NCBI GenBank assembly: GCA_024231955.1
Contig: JAAEPZ010000173.1
Span: forward strand, 1 to 64,000
Length of the DNA: 64,000 bases
Direction: 5' to 3'
Source of the DNA: a bacterium
GTDB lineage: Bacteria; Krumholzibacteriota; Krumholzibacteriia; JACNKJ01
Position numbers and translations under genes: made by a program. Shown here piece by piece: positions 1 to 7,885 of this stretch. The notes under the pieces are model-generated. The model had not been told where the DNA came from. It did no database searches and was given only the letters and a program-made list of their open reading frames with translations. The stretch's first letter is position 1. Each line of letters begins with the position of its first letter.

Positions 1-514
1 AGCCCATCAGCATCAGGTCGCCGGCGTCGGAGAAGACCAGACGGACTTTGGAATTCCAGACATCCAGACCCTGGTAGGTCTGCTGGAAGTGCGCGGCCCA
101 CTTGCCCAAAGCGTGCGGGGTCTCGGTGAGGCGCAGGTCGGTCTGTGTCGCTCTGAGAATACTCATATTGTCTGCGATGACCTGACGCGCCACACTTTCA
201 ACACCTGCCCGACTGCTGAAGCCGTTGGCGACTTTGGCGGCGGTACCATAGACGAAGTGCGGAGTGCCGGTCTGGGCGTTCCAGGAGTGTACGCGCCACT
301 CGCCGCCGTACCGATTCTCCAATGAATTGGTGACGGCGAAGGAACCGGCATCACGATCATAGCTGGCATGACCGAACTGATCCCATGCGGGCAACAGTAT
401 CTCATACTCACTTTGAGAAACGGGCTGGAAGGCTCCAGCAGGCAGAACAATCATGAGCATCAGGCTTAGTAGCCCAAGCATGATGGAACCCTTTTTCAAT
501 AGCGCGTTCGCCAT
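1..514 (-). CDS. Secreted protein with FTP-type propeptide, N-terminal part (cut by window edge)
   Basis: The reading frame stays open to base 1, so only the first ~171 residues are present. It starts at an ATG with AAAGGGG a few bases upstream; a second ATG twelve codons in is an alternative. A signal peptide covers roughly residues 1-28 (MLGLLSLMLMIVLPAGA followed by FQP). The segment near residues 140-170 (HFQQTYQGLDVWNSKVRLV) matches the FTP domain, the N-terminal propeptide of thermolysin- and fungalysin-type metallopeptidases (M4/M36), which acts as intramolecular chaperone and inhibitor. The catalytic domain would lie beyond the left edge, so I infer, but cannot show, that this is an exported zinc metallopeptidase. 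The gene is monocistronic as far as can be seen. Confidence 0.8.
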   Translation of the reverse strand, partial: MANALLKKGSIMLGLLSLMLMIVLPAGAFQPVSQSEYEILLPAWDQFGHASYDRDAGSFAVTNSLENRYGGEWRVHSWNAQTGTPHFVYGTAAKVANGFSSRAGVESVARQVIADNMSILRATQTDLRLTETPHALGKWAAHFQQTYQGLDVWNSKVRLVFSDAGDLMLMG

Positions 515-847
515 GGGGTACCCCTTTGTACGGATTAATTACATTGGATTCGCGAGATGTGCAGCGAAACCAAATATTCGTGATTGATTGGAAATGCTAC
601 ATAATTGTAGCAGGTGCCCCGGCGGATGGGAAGAATATGGTGTTAAAGTCCAGCACAAACGGAAGATTTCAAAAACACGAAACCGTCGTATATCCCCGTC
701 GCTTGTACCCTAACGGGTCGCCGTCAGCCAAAAATCATCTTGAACGAAGGCTGTTCATGTTCATTACAGTATTGAGTGCCGATTCGGCAATGGCTGATAT
801 CCATCACAGATGGAGGACCCGATCTCGCGAATGCGATCCCCCGCTCT
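515..847. other. Intergenic stretch, no gene recognised
   Basis: About 330 bases lie between the start of the FTP-domain gene and the end of the metallo-beta-lactamase-fold gene, both on the minus strand. Short reading frames cross it but none has a ribosome-binding site or a recognisable protein. It should contain the promoter of the FTP-domain gene. I see no strong hairpin. Confidence 0.5.
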
Positions 848-1483
848 CTACCCTCGCCACTGACGGATGAAGGGGTTCGTCGCCGCCTCCTCCGCCAGAG
901 TCGTATCCGACAGATGACCGCAGTGCACGATCGTACCGGCAGGCAACGGATCAATGAGCTTGTCGGTGATCGAGGTCATGAGCGTGTCCATGTCACCGCC
1001 CGGCAGATCGGAGCGGCCGATGGAGCCGGCAAAGAGGGTGTCCCCGGCGAATAGATGCCCGTTGACGAGCAGACTCACACCGCCCGGCGAGTGTCCGGGT
1101 GTGTGGATCACCGTAATCTCCATCCCGCCGATTTTGATGATCTCGCCATCCTGCAACGGGTCTCCGAGTACGGGAGCCTCGATTGAGGGCAGACCGAACA
1201 TGGCGCAAGCCTGATCAATGGAATCCAGCATGAAGTTGTCGTCGGCGTGCATCCGGAACGGGATAGCCAGCTGCGTACATAACTCCGCAGCACCGGCTAT
1301 GTGATCGATGTGCCCGTGGGTATTGAGGACCGCCCTGATCTTGAGTCGCTTGGCGGCGGCGGAATCGATTATCCGATTGGTCTCACCGCCAGGATCGACG
1401 ACAAAAGCGTCCCCACCCTCACACTCGCCGACCAGCCATGTATTTTCCTGAAAGGAACCAACTGTAAACTTCTCGATGATCAT
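848..1483 (-). CDS. Metallo-beta-lactamase-fold hydrolase, glyoxalase II-like
   Basis: A 211-residue protein of the small single-domain glyoxalase II/YcbL type, which hydrolyses thioesters such as S-lactoylglutathione or related substrates in the cytoplasm. The binuclear metal site is visible: THGHIDH at residues 55-61, the HTPGHSPG motif in the middle, GDTLF (metal-bridging Asp) and a late HCGH. There is no C-terminal HAGH domain, as usual for YcbL-type proteins. I chose the ATG at 1483 because GGGAGGAAG sits just upstream and it gives the family's usual start (MIIEKFTVGSFQENTW); the frame is open for 47 codons further upstream but without support. A promoter-like element lies about 40-70 bases upstream. 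The physiological thioester is not evident. Confidence 0.88.
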   Translation of the reverse strand: MIIEKFTVGSFQENTWLVGECEGGDAFVVDPGGETNRIIDSAAAKRLKIRAVLNTHGHIDHIAGAAELCTQLAIPFRMHADDNFMLDSIDQACAMFGLPSIEAPVLGDPLQDGEIIKIGGMEITVIHTPGHSPGGVSLLVNGHLFAGDTLFAGSIGRSDLPGGDMDTLMTSITDKLIDPLPAGTIVHCGHLSDTTLAEEAATNPFIRQWRG

Positions 1484-1523
1484 GCTTCCTCCCGGGAAGT
1501 GCTGGAGACGGAAATTCATCGGT

Positions 1524-1554
1524 ATAATAATCAGCACATTGATGATGCTGTCAA
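1524..1554 (-). promoter_or_regulatory. Sigma70-like promoter of the glyoxalase II-like gene
   Basis: Read on the minus strand, a perfect TTGACA (1549-1554) is followed after 19 bases by TATTAT (1524-1529), or after 18 by TTATTA. It lies 41 bases upstream of the chosen ATG at 1483. Both hexamers are near consensus, but this phylum's promoter preference is unknown. Confidence 0.55.
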
Positions 1555-1695
1555 GCGCGGGGAATATCCCCTCCCGGTTTGGGGCGACCAAATGGGGCGG
1601 GGATCGTCCGTTTTGGGACCTCATCCCCCGGATTCGGAGAGCCGTTCACCTGCAGAGCGGGAGACCTGAGCGGCCCCCGTTCCCCAACAAGAGAG

Positions 1696-1724
1696 CGGCC
1701 GACCCCTGTCGCAGGGATCGGCCG
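1696..1724 (-). terminator. Hairpin terminator after the WxxGHW-repeat lipoprotein
   Basis: A hairpin with a 7-bp outer stem (CGGCCGA/TCGGCCG), a mismatch and a 4-bp inner stem (CCCT/AGGG). On the minus strand it is followed by CTCTCTTGTTG, a weak T-rich tail. It sits 21 bases past the stop codon of the lipoprotein gene. Confidence 0.55.
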
Positions 1725-1744
1725 GGAAATCCAATGGTCGGCGA

Positions 1745-2038
1745 TTATCTCCAGTGCCCAGGCACCCAGACCCAGCCGCGCGGTTTCTGAACCCAGTGGC
1801 CGGAAACCCAGACGCCGCTCTTTTTCTTTTTAACCCAGTGTCCTGAGACCCAGATATAGCGGTGTCCATTGTACTTCCAGTGTCCATCCACCCAAACGTG
1901 ACGGGCGCCCGGGCGCGGCCCCTTGCGCTCGACCTTGCAGGCGGGAGGTGGATTCGGCACATAGACGGCGGTGGCGCAGCCACTCAACATGGCGACGAGA
2001 ATCAAGGTCAGGAGTGAAAGTCTGGCGCGGTGTTTCAT
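1745..2038 (-). CDS. Lipoprotein with WxxGHW (YXWV-GHW) repeats
   Basis: A 97-residue exported protein. The N-terminus is a lipoprotein signal peptide with lipobox LSGC (Cys21). The rest is a proline-rich linker (VPNPPPACKV) followed by four copies of a short repeat: HVWVDGHW, YIWVSGHW, GVWVSGHW and WVWVPGHW, the last ending the protein one residue later. This matches the YXWXXGHW / BcpO-type repeat family, small envelope proteins of unknown function. The ATG at 2038 is preceded by AAGGAGA; an upstream in-frame start lacks a good site. It appears monocistronic, with its own terminator. The repeat spacing alternates because of inserts such as a KKKK run, so a small beta-sheet or metal-binding surface is possible but not shown. 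Confidence 0.85.
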   Translation of the reverse strand: MKHRARLSLLTLILVAMLSGCATAVYVPNPPPACKVERKGPRPGARHVWVDGHWKYNGHRYIWVSGHWVKKKKSGVWVSGHWVQKPRGWVWVPGHWR

Positions 2039-2144
2039 GCGGGTCTCCTTGATATGCGTTTGCCGGGTCATCAGCAATCGAGTCACAGCAGGGGCTATGC
2101 CACAATCGCTTTGCCGAAAGACATGTCCGCACAGGCACGCCCGA

Positions 2145-3335
2145 TCAGATCAACTTGCCCCATCCGCGGGGCATCTTGATCTTATCGGCCCCAAGAAACA
2201 GCGCAAGCTCACGGCAGCAATCTCCCAGACCCTTATCGAATCGGGTATCCCGCTTGAAATCAGGTTCGAGATGGATCGCGTTGATCCGCAGCTCTTTCAG
2301 CGAGCGATCCATCTTCGGATCCAACCGTCCGACCAATCGCCCCTCATGCATGATCGGCAAAACGTAGTAGCCGAACTTCCGTTTGGGCTGGGGCACATAG
2401 ATCTCGATTCGATAGTGGAAGTCGAACAGATCCTCGGCGCGCTGCCGTTGCCAGAGCAACGAATCGAAGGGGCAGATCAGGTTCGTGCCTCGCGGTGCGG
2501 GGAGATCTTCAAGATTCTCCACCATCTCGGGCAGTGCGTAACAGGGGACCTTCAACCCCTCGACCTCGACACGGACGATACGCCGCTTTCTCAGGTTGCG
2601 TTCGATCACCTGCCGCCGCTCCGGCGCCTTGAGCCGGGGAGAGGTTATATAGTTCTGCAGATGCGCTTCCGGCGCGATGCCGTTGCCCGACAATCCGCGG
2701 TACAGCCAGCTGTCGGCCCACTCTGTCTGCCGTGCGGTGGGTCCGGGCGGGTAGATCCGCTCGGCGAGGTCGAAAAACCGGCGGAAGTGACGCCGCTCGT
2801 GTACCGCCAGGGCACCTTTGCGCCACAACCACTCCAACGCCATCTTCTCCTCTTTCCAGCCCCACCAGCCACCGGCAGGTCCCCGCTCAGCCGACTTGAA
2901 TTGCGCGCTCTCAAGGGGCCCCTCCCTACGGATTCTCCTCAACACCGCCTTGCGAACGGCGGGATCACCCAAGCGCTCCCGCCACCACTGACTTTGCGGA
3001 TTGAAATCGCGCATGTGGCGACGGCTGTAGGGGAGACTGCTGTGAGGCAGGATACAGGCTTCGTGACCGATGAACTCGTAGGCCACCCTATCGGGACCGA
3101 CCCAGCGATCGACAGTCTCGCGATCGTAGTTGCCGAAACGGCTCCATAACGTCAGGAAATGTGCGCGATCAACGGCATTGACGCTGTCGAGCTGAAGGCC
3201 GCCGGTGCGTTCGAGATGATCAACGAAAGCGTCGCGCGTGAGACGGGCGCCGCGCGGGCGCAACAGACCCTGCCTTGAGAGCCACAGACGCACTGTATGC
3301 CGTCGCGTAAATCGTGGGAGTTGACCTGATGTCAT
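2145..3335 (-). CDS. YcaQ/AlkX-like winged-helix DNA glycosylase family protein
   Basis: A 396-residue cytoplasmic protein of the HTH_42 / YcaQ family. E. coli YcaQ unhooks interstrand DNA crosslinks and removes N-alkyl purines; other members act on bulky natural-product adducts. Matching features are the N-terminal winged-helix part with LQLDSVNAVDRAH (about residues 47-59) followed by LTLWSRFG, and the C-terminal block YVLPIMHEGRLVGRLDPKMDR-like (shown here only in outline) typical of the family. Length is normal. The ATG at 3335 has GGAAGGA upstream. The gene stands alone; no neighbouring biosynthetic genes suggest self-resistance, so a housekeeping repair role is the simplest reading. The exact lesion cannot be inferred. 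Confidence 0.85.
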   Translation of the reverse strand: MTSGQLPRFTRRHTVRLWLSRQGLLRPRGARLTRDAFVDHLERTGGLQLDSVNAVDRAHFLTLWSRFGNYDRETVDRWVGPDRVAYEFIGHEACILPHSSLPYSRRHMRDFNPQSQWWRERLGDPAVRKAVLRRIRREGPLESAQFKSAERGPAGGWWGWKEEKMALEWLWRKGALAVHERRHFRRFFDLAERIYPPGPTARQTEWADSWLYRGLSGNGIAPEAHLQNYITSPRLKAPERRQVIERNLRKRRIVRVEVEGLKVPCYALPEMVENLEDLPAPRGTNLICPFDSLLWQRQRAEDLFDFHYRIEIYVPQPKRKFGYYVLPIMHEGRLVGRLDPKMDRSLKELRINAIHLEPDFKRDTRFDKGLGDCCRELALFLGADKIKMPRGWGKLI

Positions 3336-3446
3336 TAATCCGAATCCTTCCCGGAGGGGTATTGACCACCGGGTCAGGATAACAGGAGGATCGCTGCCGG
3401 GGAAGGGGTGCCGCAGTGGACCGGGTACAATCTTGCCCGTTCCGGG

Positions 3447-4178
3447 TCACCAGTTCATCATCAACCCGAAGCCGTAATCCCAGACCTTCTCGTCGGCCGG
3501 CCCGCTCGAGCGTCGCGCCTCCATGAGCAGGACGACGTTTTCGGTGAGATTCCGATTGTAGCCGATGCTCCAGGCCGTGTCGCGGGTGCCGTTGTTCATG
3601 GTATCAAAACCGGAGAGATTCTCCTGGGTGGCCTCCACAAGCAGTTGGACGGTCGGACTCATCTGCATCCATATCCCCTCGGTGAGCAATCGCGATCTGC
3701 CGACAATGACATCGCCCGCGAGATCCTCTCCATCACCCTGCCATGACCAGAGATCCCGCATATAGAGACCCCACTGCTCGCTATCCGAATTCAACTCGTA
3801 ACCCACACTGCGGATATTCCTCCGCAGGCCCTCACCTCGCGCCTGGATCTCCGCTATCAGATCGCCCCTCATGGAGCGGTCGAAAATATTACGCAGAATA
3901 CCGAGAGTGACGAAATCCAGGCCACCATCATAGCGGTCGGTGCTGATCAGACCGACCTCCAGATAGGTCGAAAGCGAGGAGCTGATCCCCCAACCCGGCT
4001 TAAGCTCGACGCTCCACCCCCGCAGAGAATCGGATTCGGCGCCGTGTGAGCGGCGCTGAGCCTGGATTTCCAGATAGCTGGCCCCGGGTCCATAGGGTTC
4101 GAGTGTGTGTATTGCCGAAGCCGGAAGCGCTCCGCAAATCAGAATCGTGATGAGGAGAATCCATTTGAGTATTTGCAT
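3447..4178 (-). CDS. Putative outer-membrane beta-barrel protein
   Basis: A 243-residue protein with a clear signal peptide (MQILKWILLITILICGALPASA). The mature part shows short alternating hydrophobic/polar stretches (YLEIQAQRR, STYLEVGLIS, WSIGYNRN, VVLLMEARR) separated by charged turns, and ends in MMNW, an aromatic C-terminus as expected for a barrel inserted by the BAM machinery. I count roughly eight to ten candidate strands. I do not recognise a named family, and substrate or partner are unknown. It is transcribed alone; about 390 bases upstream separate it from the dehydrogenase gene and contain a strong hairpin (4405-4436). Confidence 0.65.
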   Translation of the reverse strand: MQILKWILLITILICGALPASAIHTLEPYGPGASYLEIQAQRRSHGAESDSLRGWSVELKPGWGISSSLSTYLEVGLISTDRYDGGLDFVTLGILRNIFDRSMRGDLIAEIQARGEGLRRNIRSVGYELNSDSEQWGLYMRDLWSWQGDGEDLAGDVIVGRSRLLTEGIWMQMSPTVQLLVEATQENLSGFDTMNNGTRDTAWSIGYNRNLTENVVLLMEARRSSGPADEKVWDYGFGLMMNW

Positions 4179-4514
4179 GCCCGCATACTTGCAAGTGATG
4201 TTCCCGGCCCGATCTCCTCTCCGAGACGATTCCCAGTATCCGGGAGCGCACTTCGTGATTTGCCGGGAGTTCCGCTGTTAGTCCCAGGAACTCGGCGTTT
4301 GCACCGGGGGATATCGTTTTTCAAAGAATTCCCTTTAAAGCGGCCATGAGGAAACGTTGAAATCATGAGCATTTCGATCCATCGATCTACTCCAATCACC
4401 ATTGACAGCACATCTGCGCCATACCAGATGTGCTGTTTCTGTATATACCAGTGACAGTTGACTGGAGTAACTGCTTGTGATTCTTACACTTCCGCTATCC
4501 TCCCAAGTAAGGAC
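4179..4514. other. Intergenic region with a strong orphan hairpin
   Basis: Between the barrel gene (start 4178) and the dehydrogenase terminator. It holds the hairpin at 4405-4436 and presumably the barrel gene's promoter. A 29-codon frame on the plus strand from 4364 (ATGAGCATT...) runs through the hairpin and has GAGGAA about eleven bases upstream; I do not call it a gene. Confidence 0.5.
4405..4436 (+). terminator. Perfect 12-bp hairpin, terminator-like on the plus strand
   Basis: ACAGCACATCTG, an 8-base loop, then CAGATGTGCTGT, a perfect 12-bp stem. On the plus strand it is followed by TTCTGTATAT; on the minus strand by CAATGGTG, which is not T-rich. No plus-strand gene precedes it. It may instead be an untranslated-leader structure of the minus-strand barrel gene. 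Confidence 0.45.
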
Positions 4515-4544
4515 AACAAAAAGGACCGGTCGAAGACCGGTCCT
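4515..4544 (-). terminator. Intrinsic terminator of the lactate/malate dehydrogenase gene
   Basis: Perfect 10-bp stem AGGACCGGTC / GACCGGTCCT with a 3-base loop (4522-4544), followed on the minus strand by TTTTTGTTG. It lies about 25 bases past the stop codon. Confidence 0.92.
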
Positions 4545-4569
4545 GAGCAGAGGTAGTGCTGAATACTGT

Positions 4570-5502
4570 CTAAACCGCCACCGGGATCAACGAATCCTGA
4601 ATCACCTTGGCGGAGGCTTGCAGGCCATCGATTTCGGACTGCGACAATGGCCAGGGGAGAATACGTTTGAGCCCCTGATCGCCCAGAATACAGGGGACAC
4701 TCAGGCTGACGGCAGTGAGATCGAACTCCCCACCAAGGACAACGGAGACGGTCAGCAAAGAAGATTCATTCCTGATGATAGCTCCCGAGATACGCAGCAC
4801 GGCCTGCGATACGCCGTAGATGGTGCACCCCTTGCCTGCGATCACCTCCGCACCTGACTGCCGCACGGTGTTCTCGACATCCTGCCTGAAATTGAGGCCG
4901 AGATCGGAATCTCCGGGAACGAAGTTCTCGGGGCTGACACCCGCCACTTTCATGCTGTCCCACAGGAAGACACTACTGTCGCCATGCTCACCTATTACAT
5001 GAGCGTGGACATTTCGAGGATCTACTCCCATCCGGTTGGACAGCAAATAGCGGAAGCGGGCGGTATCGAGCACGGTACCCGAACCGATAATCTGATTACG
5101 CGGGAATCCGGTGCGTTGCCAGACGATGTAGGTCATAACATCGACAGGGTTGGACACGACGATGATCGGCGTTTTCTCCATGTGAATCCGTATCTTCTCG
5201 CAGATAGACTCCACTATGGATACGTTGCGGGTGATGAGATCAAGACGCGACTCACCTGAACGACGGCCTGAACCGGCGGTCATGACGGCCACATCAGCGC
5301 CAACACAATCTTTCCAGGTTCCAGCATATATCTTGACCGGGCTGACAAAGGGGAGTGCGTGGTTGAGGTCAAGAGCCTCACTATGGGCAACTTCCGGCGG
5401 TTCGTTGATCAGGACAATCTCCGTGAACATACCCGACAACTGGGCGCTGTAGGCAAAGGTCGCTCCGACATTGCCGGTTCCAATGATGACCAACTTGGAC
5501 AT
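4570..5502 (-). CDS. L-lactate/malate dehydrogenase family oxidoreductase
   Basis: A 310-residue NAD-dependent 2-hydroxyacid dehydrogenase of the LDH/MDH superfamily, interconverting pyruvate and lactate or oxaloacetate and malate in the cytoplasm. Visible are the Rossmann motif GTGNVGAT (residues 8-15 of this start), the VSNPVD motif, the proton-relay region LDTARFR with Asp and Arg, and the catalytic histidine in GEHGDSS. The substrate loop reads SGRRSGESRLDL: the position that is Gln in lactate dehydrogenases is Arg, as in malate dehydrogenases, while GES-R and KGCTIYG look lactate-type. Substrate is therefore uncertain. I chose the ATG at 5502 (MSKLVIIGTGN) for its AAAGGGGTGG site; 16 upstream codons are open. 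It has its own terminator. Confidence 0.88.
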   Translation of the reverse strand: MSKLVIIGTGNVGATFAYSAQLSGMFTEIVLINEPPEVAHSEALDLNHALPFVSPVKIYAGTWKDCVGADVAVMTAGSGRRSGESRLDLITRNVSIVESICEKIRIHMEKTPIIVVSNPVDVMTYIVWQRTGFPRNQIIGSGTVLDTARFRYLLSNRMGVDPRNVHAHVIGEHGDSSVFLWDSMKVAGVSPENFVPGDSDLGLNFRQDVENTVRQSGAEVIAGKGCTIYGVSQAVLRISGAIIRNESSLLTVSVVLGGEFDLTAVSLSVPCILGDQGLKRILPWPLSQSEIDGLQASAKVIQDSLIPVAV

Positions 5503-5652
5503 TTCCACCCCTTTGACTGAATATCCTTCCCGGTCGGAAGAAGTAACCAACCGTGAATAAACGTGTTAGCTCATCGGATTACAATTATGCAAATTTCAAA
5601 CCATTGGATGTCCGTGCGGTTTCAGCACGACTGGAGAGACCAACCCTGAGCG

Positions 5653-6147
5653 TCAGGCACCGGCATTGCGTTGGTGGAAACCCAGAGCTTCATAGCAGGC
5701 GATCGCCCCCATGTTGTTCTCGAAGACCATCAGGAAGCAACGCAACACACCCTGCCGGTTCAGCGCGTCGAGTACGGCGGAAACCGCGGCGAGCGCCAAC
5801 CCCCGACGCTGATGTTCGGGCAAAGTGTAGACCTGATTGAGGTAACCGGTACCGCTGGCCAGCGCCATCGCCACGAGTTGGTCGCCGTGGAAGACAAGTT
5901 GACCCCGGCCACCGGGATAGTCCCGGTGGTCATCCGCCGAAAAGGCCATGGAGTTGCGGCAGAGAACATCATCCCAGGGACCGGCCGTATAGGTGGGATC
6001 GGGGGTGTTGAGCATCAGATCAATACAGTCATCCCAGTCGGATGGTCGGAATGCCCGCATCGAATATCCGGACATCAACGGCGCCAACACGACGTTGTTG
6101 AGATGATGACGCTCCATCCTGACCATTCTGGGAATCGGTTTTCCCAC
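5653..6147 (-). CDS. GNAT family N-acetyltransferase
   Basis: A 164-residue acetyl-CoA-dependent acyltransferase. The GNAT core is recognisable: an early RPSDWDDCIDLML block, a beta-strand pair, the acetyl-CoA loop EHQRRGLALAAV near residues 112-123, and the C-terminal NNMGAIACYEALGF, where the Asn/Tyr pair and F complete the fold. The start is GTG at 6147, overlapping the TAG stop of the upstream M20 gene by one base (TAGTG) with AGAGGGG upstream, so the two are translationally coupled. The coupling suggests that product or substrate of the amidohydrolase (an amine or amino acid) may be related to the acetyl acceptor, but this is inference. Confidence 0.88.
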   Translation of the reverse strand: MGKPIPRMVRMERHHLNNVVLAPLMSGYSMRAFRPSDWDDCIDLMLNTPDPTYTAGPWDDVLCRNSMAFSADDHRDYPGGRGQLVFHGDQLVAMALASGTGYLNQVYTLPEHQRRGLALAAVSAVLDALNRQGVLRCFLMVFENNMGAIACYEALGFHQRNAGA

Positions 6148-7436
6148 TACTGACCCCTCTGCAACTGGTCCCAGATCGCCGCCGCGCCCACCTCGACACT
6201 GATCACGAGCGCCCGCTCGTCCGGATCGAAATCCCCCTTGTGCAGGTTCATCACCGGATCATCTGGGCTGACTACACCAACACGATACTGGAAACCCGGC
6301 ACACGCTGTCCGAAGTAGGCGAAGTCCTCGCCCCCCAGACCCGCGACATACCGCACGTCCATACCGTCACCCAGTTGCCGGCGGATCACCGCCCGCACCT
6401 GCTCAACCAGCTCGGGATCATTGTATCCGGCGATAGTGCCCAGATGGTAGTCGAGCTCGGGTTCCGGGGCGCCCGCCGCCATGGCCAGCCCCTGAACCGT
6501 CCTTTCGATCTTCCCTTTCACCAACAGACGGGTATCCTGATCGTGCGTACGCACTGTGGCCTCGATCACCACTTCGTCAGGAATCACGTTGCTCTTGGCC
6601 CCACCCTCGATTAGTCCAACCGAGATCACGGCGTTGCTGTTGACATTGATTTCACGGCTGATCAGGCTCTGAAAAGCCAGCACCATCCTGGCCGCCAGGG
6701 TAACCGGATCCACCCCCAGATGCGGGTAGGCGCCGTGACCGCCATCACCTTTAACGACCAGACGGAAGCGATCCACGTTGCCGGTGGCCCAGCCGGGGCA
6801 GAAGCCGACCGTCCCCAGCTCCAGCGTCGGGTGCACGTGCATCCCCAACACGACTCTGGGCTTGCGGCCATCTTCGAAGATCCCCGCCCTGAGCAGTCGC
6901 TTCGCGCCGGCGCCGATCTCCTCGGCGGGTTCGCCGATAAACAGCACGCGACCCGGCATTTCGGCACGCACTTCGGACAGCGCGCGTATGATCCCCAGCG
7001 CCGCGCTCATGTGACAGTCATGCCCGCAGGCGTGCATCACCCCCACCTGCTTGCCGCCTTTAACCGTATCCCGACGGGTGCTGGCAAAGGGGAGCCCGGT
7101 GGTTTCGGTCACAGGCAGCCCGTCCATATCGGTGCGCCAGGCGACCAATGGTCCGGGCCGACCGCCCTCCAGTATCGCCACAACGCCGGTTCCCCAATCC
7201 CCCTCGACCAGAGTGACGCCGGGAATCCGCTCGAGCGCCGCCAACAGATAGGCCTGCGTTTCGAACTCCCTGAGCGATAGTTCGGGATACTGATGCAAGT
7301 GCCGCCTGTCCTCCAGGATCTGCTCCTCCTGATCCAGCGCCAGACGTTTGAAGTCGGGATCAGCCAGGGCAACAATCGGCAACAACAATACCAGAAGCAG
7401 AACCCAACCCGGGTACCGGCTGAATCGGATCTTCAT
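6147..7436 (-). CDS. Secreted M20D amidohydrolase/carboxypeptidase
   Basis: A 429-residue M20 metallohydrolase of the hippurate hydrolase/IAA-amino acid hydrolase/carboxypeptidase Ss1 group, which cleaves N-acyl amino acids or similar amides. Metal and active-site motifs are intact: MHACGHDCHM, GEPAEEIGAG with the catalytic Glu, MHVHPT, GHGAYPHLG in the dimerisation domain and a late GGEDFAYF. Unlike most family members it begins with a signal peptide (KIRFSRYPGWVLLLVLLLP to ALA), so it should act outside the cytoplasmic membrane. The ATG at 7436 has GGAGGT upstream; 25 further codons are open but unsupported. It is the first gene of a two-gene operon with the GNAT. Confidence 0.92.
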   Translation of the reverse strand: MKIRFSRYPGWVLLLVLLLPIVALADPDFKRLALDQEEQILEDRRHLHQYPELSLREFETQAYLLAALERIPGVTLVEGDWGTGVVAILEGGRPGPLVAWRTDMDGLPVTETTGLPFASTRRDTVKGGKQVGVMHACGHDCHMSAALGIIRALSEVRAEMPGRVLFIGEPAEEIGAGAKRLLRAGIFEDGRKPRVVLGMHVHPTLELGTVGFCPGWATGNVDRFRLVVKGDGGHGAYPHLGVDPVTLAARMVLAFQSLISREINVNSNAVISVGLIEGGAKSNVIPDEVVIEATVRTHDQDTRLLVKGKIERTVQGLAMAAGAPEPELDYHLGTIAGYNDPELVEQVRAVIRRQLGDGMDVRYVAGLGGEDFAYFGQRVPGFQYRVGVVSPDDPVMNLHKGDFDPDERALVISVEVGAAAIWDQLQRGQ

Positions 7437-7885
7437 GTAAGCGACCTCCACACGACGATAGTATCCGGCTGATGCTTGAGCGAATGCAAGTATACCGGAC
7501 GCACTGGACAACCTCTTCTTCCGGCGCTCAAACCCGGAGTCGGCATCTTCCGGCCGTTGCCGACGAGGGACTGAAGCGTCACCCTCTCCATTGCACCAGA
7601 TGACGGTGCCTCAGTCAAGAAGCACGCATTCGGTTCCACCCACTTAACGGGCGCAGTGCTCAGTTAATCGACAACCTGCGATTGAGGTATATCTTACTGA
7701 AATCTGGAGGACAGTGACAGCCCTTCACGGGGGAAAAACCTCTTTAGGGGTTGCCCTCACCCAGTTCCGTCGATTAAATAGAGGCGTTCCAAGCCGACCA
7801 GATCCAGAGATCGGAACCCGAGATTGAACTATCCAGGAATTGGGCGATTCTCACATCCCCATACATCACAAAAGAGGAGGCTGCG
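7437..7885. other. Divergent intergenic region with a possible structured leader
   Basis: About 450 bases separate the minus-strand M20 gene from the plus-strand response regulator. It must contain both promoters. A perfect 9-bp inverted repeat TTAATCGAC / GTCGATTAA (7664-7672 and 7769-7777) encloses about 96 bases that include the small hairpin AACCTC-TTTA-GGGGTT (7737-7752). No Rex-type operator or named riboswitch was recognised. Confidence 0.4.

Noticed and set aside
526..870. 114-codon plus-strand frame in the first intergenic gap
   Set aside because: No ribosome-binding site or family; it runs into the 3' end of the glyoxalase II-like gene.
1971..3149. 392-residue plus-strand frame opposite the YcaQ-like gene
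   Set aside because: The minus strand encodes a clear YcaQ-family protein with a good start; the plus frame has no recognisable domain.
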